Part shown: positions 23,101 through 32,600 of the stretch, one piece after another
How positions within the stretch are numbered: position 1 is the stretch's first letter
How the letters are laid out: each line of letters starts with the position of its first letter
Source: Bilabrum cf. latius
Lineage: Eukaryota; Bigyra: Bicosoecida; Bigyra; Bicosoecida
Assembly (NCBI GenBank): GCA_965178125.1
Contig: OZ237760.1
Coordinates: forward strand, 186,001 to 250,000
Direction of reading: 5' to 3'
Length of the DNA stretch: 64,000 nt
Program-made: the position numbers and the translations under genes
The notes under the pieces: model-generated
Seen by the model: only the letters and a program-made list of their open reading frames with translations
Told to the model about the DNA's origin: nothing
Databases searched by the model: none

Positions 23101-25779
23101 GGGCATGCTCCAGTCGCTCGGGGAAAACTCGAGCGTTGCATTTTGGGTGAGGCTGGATCTGGCATCAAAGGGTACTGCACCGAGGTCCTGTGTGCTCAGA
23201 CGGATCCTCACTGTGCCCGAGGGTTGCGATGCCAGCGCCACCGCAACAAACGCAGACCCTCCTTCTGCCGTCGCCGCCGACTCGCCCGTACCTCCAGCGT
23301 CTTCGGCCAGCAGATACGCGACATCAGAGGTGATATTCGTCCTTCTCGAGTCCGCGCGCGGCTGCAGCCCCAGCGGTATGCCACTGTCGCCCAACATCGG
23401 CGAGTCACCGGATGCACCGAATACAAGGAAACCAGCCTCGTCGTTGTCCAGCTGCTGCACCGTGATCGTTGCAGATGTCAGCTCAGTACCACCGTCAAGA
23501 GTCTCCAGGCGCAGCTCAAACCCGATTTCCGGGCAATTGCCAGTACCGGCCGAGCGATCGTCTGGCAGCTGCACCTGCAGCAGCACCGGGGCATCGAAGG
23601 CCTCTCTGCTCACTGCCGTCAGCATGTCCCCATTTCGCACCATTGCGCGCAGATCCTTGCCGCGGTGGCTCAGTGGGAACTGTACAGTGGCAGCACAGGC
23701 AGAGTCGTTGCCGGGGATACCAGTAGCGTTGGAGAAACCCAACACGATTACACCGCGTGCAGCACCCATTGGTTGGCTCAAGGCCACGTACAGACCTAGC
23801 GTGGCACCTTCTTCCATTGAGATTGCGGCAGCAGAGGACTTCGCGTACCTGCCGCCATCGGCCCCACCCACAATAGCGAGATCGACAGCATAGTCAAACG
23901 TGTCCATTCCGAAAGGCAGAGAGCCCCCAGGAAGGATGGCACCAGCAGGCTCAATGGCAATGGCAACGACGGGAGGAGGGCTAGCGGACGGACTTGGCGT
24001 GGGGCTAGTTGAAGCGCCGGCCGAGGATGACGGAGATGCAGCAGGGCTGTTGCTGGTGCTTGGGCTGTTGCTGGTGCTTGGGCTGTTGCTGGTGCTTGGG
24101 CTGTTGCTGGTGCTTGGGCTGTTGCTGGTGCTTGGGCTGACCATAGCAGTAGAGCCGCTGGTGCTGGTGGTTGATGGGGTGATAGACGGACTGCTGCTGA
24201 TGCTCGGCGTGGGCGAGCTGCTGGGGCTGCTTGTTATGCTCGGCGTGGGCGAGCTGCTGGGGCTGCTTGTAATGCTCGGCGTGGGCGAGCTGCTGGAACT
24301 GCTGGTAGGGCTCGGCGTGGGCGAGGTGCTAGGCGTGGGGCTGTTGCTGGGGCTGGCCGTGATGCTGGCGGTGACACTGGGGGTTGGACTAGGGCTGGGG
24401 GTCGGTGATGGGCTAGCCGAAGGGATGACCGGCCCACCCAGGTTTAGAAGAAACATCTTGCCTTGCCCACGACCGACCCAGTTCATGGGTGCTCCTACAA
24501 GCAGATTCATCCTCCCGTCCCCCGTCACATCACCGAGTGCGCACACGGTGTTGCCAAAATTGTCGCTAGCACTCAGCTGTCCCTCGAGCTCCCCATCCGA
24601 AGCGTCCTCCAGGATAGAGAAAGTGCTCACGCTGCCATTGGAGCGGAGCCGCATCATAAAAACTGCCCCTCGATCGTCTGAATTGAACCCAGGTGCACCT
24701 ACTGCGATCCAGGGCTCATTGGTTGCATCCAGCACGCCCATGAAGGTGATTCCAACACCGAAGTAGTCTCGTGGTGAGAGGTCCAAACCCGCGGCATCTG
24801 GCAAACCCTCGGCGATCACCACCGCCTCTCTCACAGTCGCATTCCGTCGCATGAACGAAATAATCACGGCGCCCTGCCAGGTGCCTCCAAAGTCAGAGTA
24901 CGATCCATCGATGGCAACATCCGGCAGCCCGTCATCGTCGAGATCGCCCAGCCCGGCCACGGCATACCCCAGACGGTGCACATCATCTGGTAGTCCTCCC
25001 TGCCCAAAGTCGGCGTGCTGGGACTCTACCACGTCCCTGACCGTGTCAGTGTCGCCATCCATCAGCAGGACGTAGAACGTTCCTTCAAAGGCGTACGCCC
25101 CCACCGAACCGACGCCAAGGTCCTCATGCCCGCCGCCGTCGATGTCTCCGATGGAGCCCACCGAATTCAGCGAGGTCTAGAAGGTTCCCCCAGGGACCCC
25201 CCCTAACCCGTTCCCGATCTTGGTGACGCCCACTTCTTCACCGCGGCTGTTGATCCGAATCACTGCCAGGCGGGAAGCCCATGTTTCCGTGGTGACAATT
25301 CGAAGCGGGAGGCTGTGGTTCTCGGCGTACCCAGGCTCCAGCCTACACAGGCCTACACCGACACCATTGCTAAAGCTCACGGGATGCCCGGCAGGCAGGA
25401 TCTCCGTGGCCCCTTTCACCGTCCCGTCCCTGTTCATGAACACCGTGTACACCTAGCCCCGCTGGTCTGTCGCACCAACTAGTGCCGTCCCGGCGCCCAC
25501 CACAGCATCCGGGACTCCATCGCCGTCTAGGTCCCCAATGGCATCGCACGCAGTCCCGAAGGCGTCCTAGAATCCCACCTGAAAGGGAAAGCCGCCTGTG
25601 GCATTCCCGATCTCCCGAACATCGGCGACCTGCCCTAGGACTAAAGGGGAAGGAGTAGCCTGAGGTGTGGGGCTTGCAGACTGCCCCCAGGCCCCGCGGT
25701 GCTGCAGCAGCACCATGCCAGCTACGGCCAGAGACGTGGCCAAGGGCAGTCGCGAGCGGCAATGAGTCGAACGGTGCAT
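14200..25779 (-). CDS. Giant intronless polycystin-1-like protein (FG-GAP, REJ-like, EGF, GPS, multi-TM)
   Basis: A single frame of 3859 residues has 17 in-frame TAGs and one terminal TGA. Order: signal peptide (about 1-34); five FG-GAP repeats (about 70-450, e.g. DLDGDGVPD); Ser/Pro/Thr stalk (about 457-598); a Calx-beta-like beta-sandwich region; a long REJ-like region (about 1300-2200); an EGF module (about 2233-2280); a GAIN-like helical region; a degenerate GPS site (ICASTHLSDF, about 2616); and a first membrane span (about 2663-2690). Then follow spans matching the polycystin-1 family (TRPQRLLILTATCLTSMAIN, about 2985) and at least six further C-terminal spans ending near VVDIVLQEPLVQLGKVLLFF. 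A PLAT domain is normal between the first two spans in animal polycystin-1; I could not see one. No PKD2-type pore was recognised. It is probably a surface mechanosensory or adhesion receptor, inferred. Every fragment joins the next in frame at a TAG. Confidence 0.88.
23990..24420 (-). repeat. Tandem repeats encoding the Ser/Pro stalk of the polycystin-like protein
   Basis: On the coding strand the region encodes TPSI(T/S)SSPSSSP-type repeats followed by about five 18-bp units (plus-strand unit gggctgttgctggtgctt) encoding SNSPST. It is the same compositional type as the stalk at 10.8-11.3 kb in the other surface protein. The long antisense frames over it are artefacts of the repeat. Confidence 0.8.
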
Positions 25780-27378
25780 CTGATGATCCGGCGCTGCGCG
25801 CACAAGGTTCCGCTTGCTGGGATTCGAGGGGGTGCGAATCCGGACGGGCGGCCTAGGCCCAGACATGACAGATGGAGGCGCGACCAATGCCTTGTGGAAA
25901 GCAGACCCTAAAACATGCGCACAAGAGGGATTGGAAGCATTCCACCCGTCTTCTTGGCTGCCAGCGCGAGCAGCGGATGGCATGCTGCGAGTGAGAGAGA
26001 CGACACAAGGTGAAGGGGTGGACGTGGAGGGACGAGGCGAGAATGTCGGTTCTCTTCTTGATGCACGGCGATTCAGCGCTCTTCTTTCTTAAATGACACT
26101 GTATCAACTACCACTATCGCCCCGAACAAGTCGCTGATGAGGCGGTCCATGCACACTGAGCGGCCACGGGCAGTCAAGGTAATTCAAGATGATTCGAGGA
26201 ACGGAGACACGCAGCGGTAACCTGAAGCCACCTGAATCGCCACTCATCAAGGAATCAAACGATGACAAAAACCCCGTGATTTTGCAACATCACGAAATTA
26301 AGACAGCATGCAACCGTCGGCCCGACAGCAACTGCTACAAGCTCGGTCAGAGTTCGATACCACAAAGGCCACATCTCACTAAAACTTACTAATGACTGCA
26401 AATAGAAGTAGCAAAGACACCAAATATTCCCAAGTTAGTCTCAACACAGCGAATACACTGCTACAGTGGGGTACCCTCGACACCGTTGACCGGGTTGCGG
26501 CTTGATACAGCCAGACTCAGGACGGCAAGGTACCCGCAGAGCGACTTGGATGCTTTTAACTACTATATCTCTTACATTCTCTGCACGATTCTGTAGATAA
26601 CTACCGGTTTTGGGGCTTCGGAGTTGGGAGAGGATCTGGGCCTCTGGCTTGCGGAAAAACAGAGCAGACGAGACCAATCACGGCTAATCACCACCAGAAA
26701 ATGTATATGCTGAGAGTTAGTAGACCACTTATGTATACAGCCGAACGCCCGATCCGTGACGATCCCAGGAAGTGACAAAAGGTCGCTGGCCATGGCAAGC
26801 AGCCAGTGCCAGTGCCAGTGGTCGCAAACGGCACCGGTTGTACCCGTTCGGCACTGCGGCGACGTCCCCGTGAACCACACTCATGCTCAGCCCTTGTTAA
26901 AGTGTTTTACCTAGTCGTGGCCTGATCCGGATGCTGTCTCCCATGGGAATGATGCTGCTGAAGGAGCTCCACCTCTTCTTCCACCGTCACAGCTCACCGA
27001 ATTTCGAGAGTTTCTCCGAGTCTGTTGTGTTCTCCGAGATGCAGCGTAGCACCCACGCTGCATCACGTGCAGTACCGGTGGCCAAGTGCAGCCTGCTGTA
27101 GGGGGGCTACGTTGCGAGCTGTCGGCGCGCATGATGCACCAAAGGAGAAATACAGAAATACAGAAATACATTGTTGGGTAAAGATTCCACAAGCACCCAG
27201 ATGCACCGTTGCCCCCGAAGGAGTTCGAGTGATCACCTGAATCCAGAGGAGTCCTCAAACAAGGACTACAAGACCCCCGACCCTTTCAGGCCAAAGGCCC
27301 CCCAATCTCAGCCTACACCGCCGAGTCCCCTTTATTCGCCATCAATGTGGTCCCCCACAAGCCCTCAGCCTGATGCCT
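25780..27378. other. About 1.6 kb with no supported gene
   Basis: Frames here are short on both strands even when TAG is read through. From about 26.1 to 26.8 kb the sequence is more AT-rich than the rest of the window. A minor 8-bp tandem motif (acagaaat, three units) occurs near 27.15 kb. A roughly 120-codon minus-strand frame at 26.89-27.26 kb has one hydrophobic stretch but nothing recognisable. The first part must hold the 5' region of the polycystin-like gene. Confidence 0.5.
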
Positions 27379-28014
27379 TCACAGGGAGAAAGAATACAGG
27401 TGCGGAGCATGTGCCCGGCACAAAGCGCAGTCCAGTCCCACATCAGGGTCCCCTGCCGGGACCCACCATTTCCTCCTCCATGACCGTCTCTGCGTCTCAC
27501 GATCCTTCAGAGAGGCTAGCATGCACGCGCTCATGCCTTTGGCCCATTGCCTCTCTATGTCCCTTAGCAAGCCGTGGGGCTTAAACATCCGTCGCTGTAG
27601 CCGAGCGTTCGCATTGGTTGCCGCTATCAGCTCTTGCGTGGCCGTGGCGGCAAGAGCAGCCGCCGCATCGCCTCGCATCCACTGCCTGCACGTCAGCTAC
27701 TCCTGCTAGCGCAGCTGGTTCCTGATCACCTGCACCACTCGGTTGGCCAGCTCCTTGACAGCTGTCCGTTCCGATGACCGCGCAATCGTACGCTCTATCC
27801 GAGTGAGTGCGTCTTCGATGATTGGCTTGGCCCTGCTGGTGCGCTCCAGCTTCTCGTCCCAAGGGTCCTGAGCGAGAGCTGTCTTCGCCCATGCTTTCCG
27901 GAGGGAGGCAGGGGACCTCCCTCTATTCTGATCCGCATCATCGGGTTGCCACGGTCTCGTTCCGGCATGATGGTCATGCTCGGCCCGCTCCATCTGCTCT
28001 ACCGCGGTGCCCAT
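27379..28014 (-). CDS. Hypothetical helical protein
   Basis: The 211-residue frame starts at an ATG at 28014 and ends at TGA, with two in-frame TAGs three codons apart in the middle (27706 and 27700). The protein is mostly charged and helical, with a central segment (RIERTIARSSERTAVKELAN) and a C-terminal CALCRAH motif. I do not recognise it. It could be the last exon of a longer gene: the same frame is open for about 20 codons upstream of the ATG before a TAA. It shares a 200-bp divergent intergenic region with the glutaminyl cyclase gene. Being an open frame across two TAGs is the main support. Confidence 0.5.
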
Positions 28015-28214
28015 CACTTGAAGGTTGGGCGTGCCCTGTTGCGGGTATTGTCCAGCTCGGAAGGAGCATCGTTAAATAAGTTGCGTGCAGATTCACATAG
28101 GAAATCTTGTTATTGATGCCCAAATCCACCATATTTGTAGTCTGTAGGCCGTTTCGTTTCGCTGGTGAGGATTTATAAGTTTAATTCTATTGCAGTTTGG
28201 AGTCCGATCGAGGC

Positions 28215-29510
28215 ATGCCAGCGGCTGCTGATCGGTAGCCTATCCAGACGCGTGATCCAGCCCAGCCTCAATCAGCACCGAGCGTTCCGTGCTTGAGCTC
28301 CGGGTGCAAGTGGAGCATCGGTGCTTTGCTGGTTGCATCTATCATAGGTGGCAGTGTAGCAGCACTTACACAGGGAAGGAGTCGTAGCTCGGAGGAACAG
28401 AGCGTGGCTCTCGAGGAAGCATTCAGCTAGGACGCCTTGGACAGCGACGAGCTCCCTGCTATATAGAACAGTACGGCCCCAGTTGTTGGCCGGAACGAGT
28501 CTGATTTATACCCACCGTCGGATTGGTTCATGAACAGGACCTGGGATCGCGCTAGGTTGCAGTGGCGCACGCTGACCGGGCGATGGCGGCTTCTGCGACG
28601 GTTCGACCATGACAGAACATCATTTACGCAGGGCCTCATTTGGCAAGGCGGACGCCTATTTGAAAGTGCGGGGCTGTATGGGCGCAGCAACCTCCGCGAA
28701 GTAGACCCGCAAACCGGCGCGGTGATGAGGTCTGTGCCATTGGACCGCAAGTTTTTCGCGGAGGGAATCACCCTGGTTGGCAACAAGATAATCATGCTGA
28801 CCTGGAAAGAAAAGAAAGGCTTCGTGTACGACCGGGACACGTTCCAGCTCGTGCGCGAGTTCGACTACAGTACCTCGAACGGCGAAGGTTGGGGAATCGC
28901 CTTTGACGGCGAGCAGCTGCTCGTGACGGACGGGAGCGAGCACATCCATTTCTGGAGCACCGCAGACCTCAAAGAAACTAGGCGAATACGCGTCCTGCAG
29001 CCAAACGGGCGCCCCTTGAAGCGTTTGAACGAGCTCGAGTTCGTGTGCGGCGAGCTTCTGTCCAACATTTGGTACGACGACCGGGTCGCCAGGATCGACC
29101 CGGGCACGGGGGCCGTGACAGGCTACTTCGATTTCAGCAGCCTGCACCCCCAGTCCCAACGCCGCGGAGGTGAAGACGTGCTCAACGGCATCGCTGTGGA
29201 TGCTGACACCATGCTCATGCCTGCTGGGGCGGCAGATGCACCAGCGGCAGGGAGCGGCAGTTGTAGCAGCAGCAGCCAGGGGGGCGCTAGCAGACGAGCA
29301 TCTGCCAGAGGCGTGGGCGGTGCAGGCGGTTTAGGTGCAGAAGCAGGAGCTGGGGGCGAGGTGGGGAGGGGCAGACGTAGGAGGGGGGACCGGCGAGCGC
29401 AGGCCATGCCATCGTACGGTGGCGCCGTCCGTGCTTTGCTCACTGGCAAGCTGTGGAGGCACATGTATGAGGTGGAGCTGGAGACGTAGGATTCGCCATT
29501 TTGCGAGTGA
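28215..29510 (+). CDS. Glutaminyl-peptide cyclotransferase, plant/bacterial beta-propeller type
   Basis: The 431-residue membrane-anchored enzyme should convert N-terminal Gln of peptides to pyroglutamate in the secretory pathway. The N terminus has a short cytosolic part and one hydrophobic span (IGALLVASIIGGSVAALTQG, about 40-60). The five-bladed propeller shows the family blocks in order: FTQGL, FESAGLYG, LTWKEKKGFVYD, EGWGIAFDG, VTDGSEHI, LNELEF, VLNGIA and TGKLW. A disordered Gly/Ser/Arg-rich insert of about 80 residues separates VLNGIAVDAD from LLTGKLW, blocks that are normally close together. Four TAGs are in frame: three in the N-terminal region upstream of the propeller, and one at 29485-29487, exactly where the conserved domain ends, only seven codons before the TGA. 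The start is the ATG that puts the membrane span in frame. Confidence 0.88.
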
Positions 29511-29626
29511 ACGGTGATACATGCATAGTTGTCTCTCGTTCGAACAGGTCTAATTGTTTGCCTGGTGGTGGCAGTCACGCGATGCATCCGGATGGCATGC
29601 GCAGAAAGTCAGCCTCAAACCGCGCG

Positions 29627-32600
29627 TCATGCAAACACCTCGTGCGACACCTCAACCACATTTCCTTCACCCGCATCCTGGGCCGCTTGCTGCAGCTGCT
29701 CCACGATCGCAAGCGAAGCGCCGCAGTACACGCACTCCCCCGTCCGAACGATGGGCCCCGTTGCCACGCTGCTGCGATCACGCGCACGTGCAGCGATCAT
29801 TGTCCGGGTCATGGCAGCCACCCGCTCCTTGGTGGGAGGATCCATCCCCCTATCCCGCCGGTCGTACAAGATCACCTTCACTCCCAGCATGGCCGCAAAC
29901 CGGAACAGTAGGTCCGTCTCCTTCCTCATGCTCGCCAGCTTGCCCACGTGCCGCTCCCTCCCGAACGGACTGGCGGACAGGTATATGTAAGCGTCGAAGC
30001 CGCGAAGCTTGCCGTGGCCCAGCCGCGGGAGCCACGTGTGCAGGCCACTGAGCATCGCTGCCTCTACATTCGGGTTGCTCCCTGGGGACCCTCCCTGCGG
30101 CTCGCTATCGTCCTGCGCTGCCACATCTGGCCCTGACTAGCGGCGCGATAGCTTGGCATGCTGGGCATCCGTTGGCTCTACGCTAGATGGTCGCCTGCTG
30201 GGCACACTGACAGACCCGCTGCTGCCGTGGGACTGATGCCGGGGCGGGCGACCATCACTGCCAATCATCTGGGGCACCACCTCAGGCAACTGCTGCTCGT
30301 CTAACTTGGTCAACGATGGCAGCGCGTGCGAGGAACCTGCGAGTTGTTGGATTCCATTACCATTGACATCGGTGGTGCCGCTGGCGTGTGGAGTACCTCT
30401 CGATTGCTCGGTAGCGGTGCCGTGGTGTTTCTTTGGTGACTCTGCTGCAGCAGTCCCGTTCACATGCGAGCCAGGGGGCTATTGCAATGCTGATGGCTCA
30501 GCCCCGGAATGCTCTGCCGGGCCGAGCCCGATGCGCCTGCTTGGCGCCCGAGCAAAGGCAGCCTGCCATCTACCCTTTGCTGCCTTGGACACTTTCTTCT
30601 GCGCTTCCGCCAGCGCCTCTGCCCTCGTTCTCAGCCTGTTGGGCACCTCCCAGTCGCTCATCTCCAGCTCGAGTAGGATCCTCTGCCTCTGCTTCTCCAA
30701 GCAGCCGTCCGCAAGCCTGAGGGCGGCAGCGCGCCTCGTCTCCTGCTGCTCTTCAGCAACGGCTGCAGCTGCACTCGGCTTGCACTCTTTCTATCTTCCC
30801 ATTCGCAGCATGAGCTGCATCTGCGCAGCAAGCGGACGCGCTCGAGGCGGCTGTCCTGATGCCTCCATTGACTCGAAGGGCGTACTTCCTGGTTTACCAG
30901 GCGACTCTGAACCAGGATTCGCGCAAGTGACCTGCATTCCTTTCAACTTCAAGCGCTATAGGCTTGCAGCAGAGTGAAAGAGGACGCCACCTCTTCTTGA
31001 CGAATGACCTAGCAACTTGGTCCAGACCCGATTGATCAAAAGCTGCGCCACCCGCTGCGGCACGCGCGATGTCGAAACGATCATTTCAGCGCCAATCTAA
31101 GCAAGAACGCGCTTAGCGTGGCCGATATCGTTCGTGACCCAACCTAGCGCCATGCTGTGCCCGTGTGGCGTCAGCAAGTCGAATGGCTCAGTGCTCGTGG
31201 CCCCGCTTTGCCTGAGCTGATCAAGAGCCTGCTCCAGCACCGACTGCGGACCAGCCGCACTCTTGCCCGCCTCTGATGACAAGACATCTCCGGAACGTTC
31301 TCCATTCTCTGTCACATGGCGCGCGAACTTCCACAGGCAGTGACAAAACAAGGCTAGCGAGCTAGTGATGCCGAATCCGGACGCAAACGCTAGCACGTGC
31401 TTGATCGTGCCCATGGCAGGTCGCACGGCAGGGGCGGGGCACGGCCCGTGCAGCATCAAAGTAGGAAGCTACGATGCACCTACCTGGCTCGATCCGGCAG
31501 CACTGCAAGGGGTTTTCCCTGCGGCCCATCGGACTTTGTCGATGCGTTGGCGAAGCATGGATTGCAGCGTCATCTCGTATAGACTTCTCGTCATACTCTC
31601 GCCCAGCTCCACCTCTCCGTTGCCAGTGCAGTCGATGTGCATCTCGATTCCACTTGGAGTGCCGTCGGTATCCATACGCTGGGCTGCTACTGTAAAAGGT
31701 CGCATAGCAAAAGGCAGTGCAGACTTGGCCGCCATCTGCCCCAGCCAAGATACTCGGTCTTGCTGCTGGGCCCCTCCAGAGAGGCTCTCACCGCCAGAGG
31801 ACCACCATTTGGCGTCGTACAGACCTAGATACATGTACTCACCTGCGTGCACGTGTGCTGCCCGAGACCGTATCTGCAAGCCCAACTCCACAGCTTGAGA
31901 GGTGAAGAACCACGTACGCTGGGACGCAGGGCAAGCACCACATGGCATGTCGGCTAGTTGAGCGCGAGCGTAAAATAGCTCTGTGAAGACTGCCCGAGCC
32001 AACTCTGCGCATTGCTTCCATTCGTAACCTGTGGCTGCGTCCTTTGTCCCCATGGGGTTTACCACCTGCTGTAATTGGGTGGCTACGCGCTCGAATTCTT
32101 GGCAAGCATCTTGGCCAACCGCACGCTTGAGCTGTTCTACGCCCGCGCAAATTTCTCGGCTTATTTCTCTGGGCTGCATCGTCCTCAACACGTCAAGTTG
32201 CTGCAACTCCCACTGTGGCCCCGCGGTATCAATCGATATGGTCATCCAGCGCTTTGGAAGTGCTCTGCCTCGCTTGATTGCATCGATTGACTGCGCAATT
32301 TCTGCAAGCACAGTGGATCTGGAGCGCTGAACGATGGCCTGGAGCCGGTTGCGACACCGTTCCAGTGAGTTGCTCGTGTCCGAGACATGGGACCCTGAGG
32401 ACGCGGTGCTACTAGCGTCTGATTCGTTCGTGCTGCCGAGCGCTGCCTCTGCGTCGGACAGTTCAAGCAAGAGCCGCGCCTCGTGGAAGGCAACGCTCGC
32501 TGCCTCGTCTGCAAGCACGAAATCGGCTTCTTCCTGGATCCTACCGCTGACGGAATAGGCCAGAGGGGCGACCACCTGAACTCGGGGAGCTGATAGGCAG

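Noticed and set aside
9079-25779. The possibility that the many broken frames are pseudogenes
   Set aside because: All breaks are TAG and none are TAA, TGA or frameshift; conserved motifs continue exactly in frame; housekeeping genes such as NDC80, PRMT9 and ADPGK show the same pattern.
26100-26900. Possible genes in the AT-richer stretch
   Set aside because: Even with TAG as sense, frames are near 100 codons or less and show no motif or splice pattern that joins them.
30868-31096. A separate short gene at 29.6-30.9 kb starting at an internal ATG
   Set aside because: The frame continues upstream without any TAA or TGA to the NOX-like gene, and the end provides the C-terminal CG(P) block that a NOX-like protein needs.
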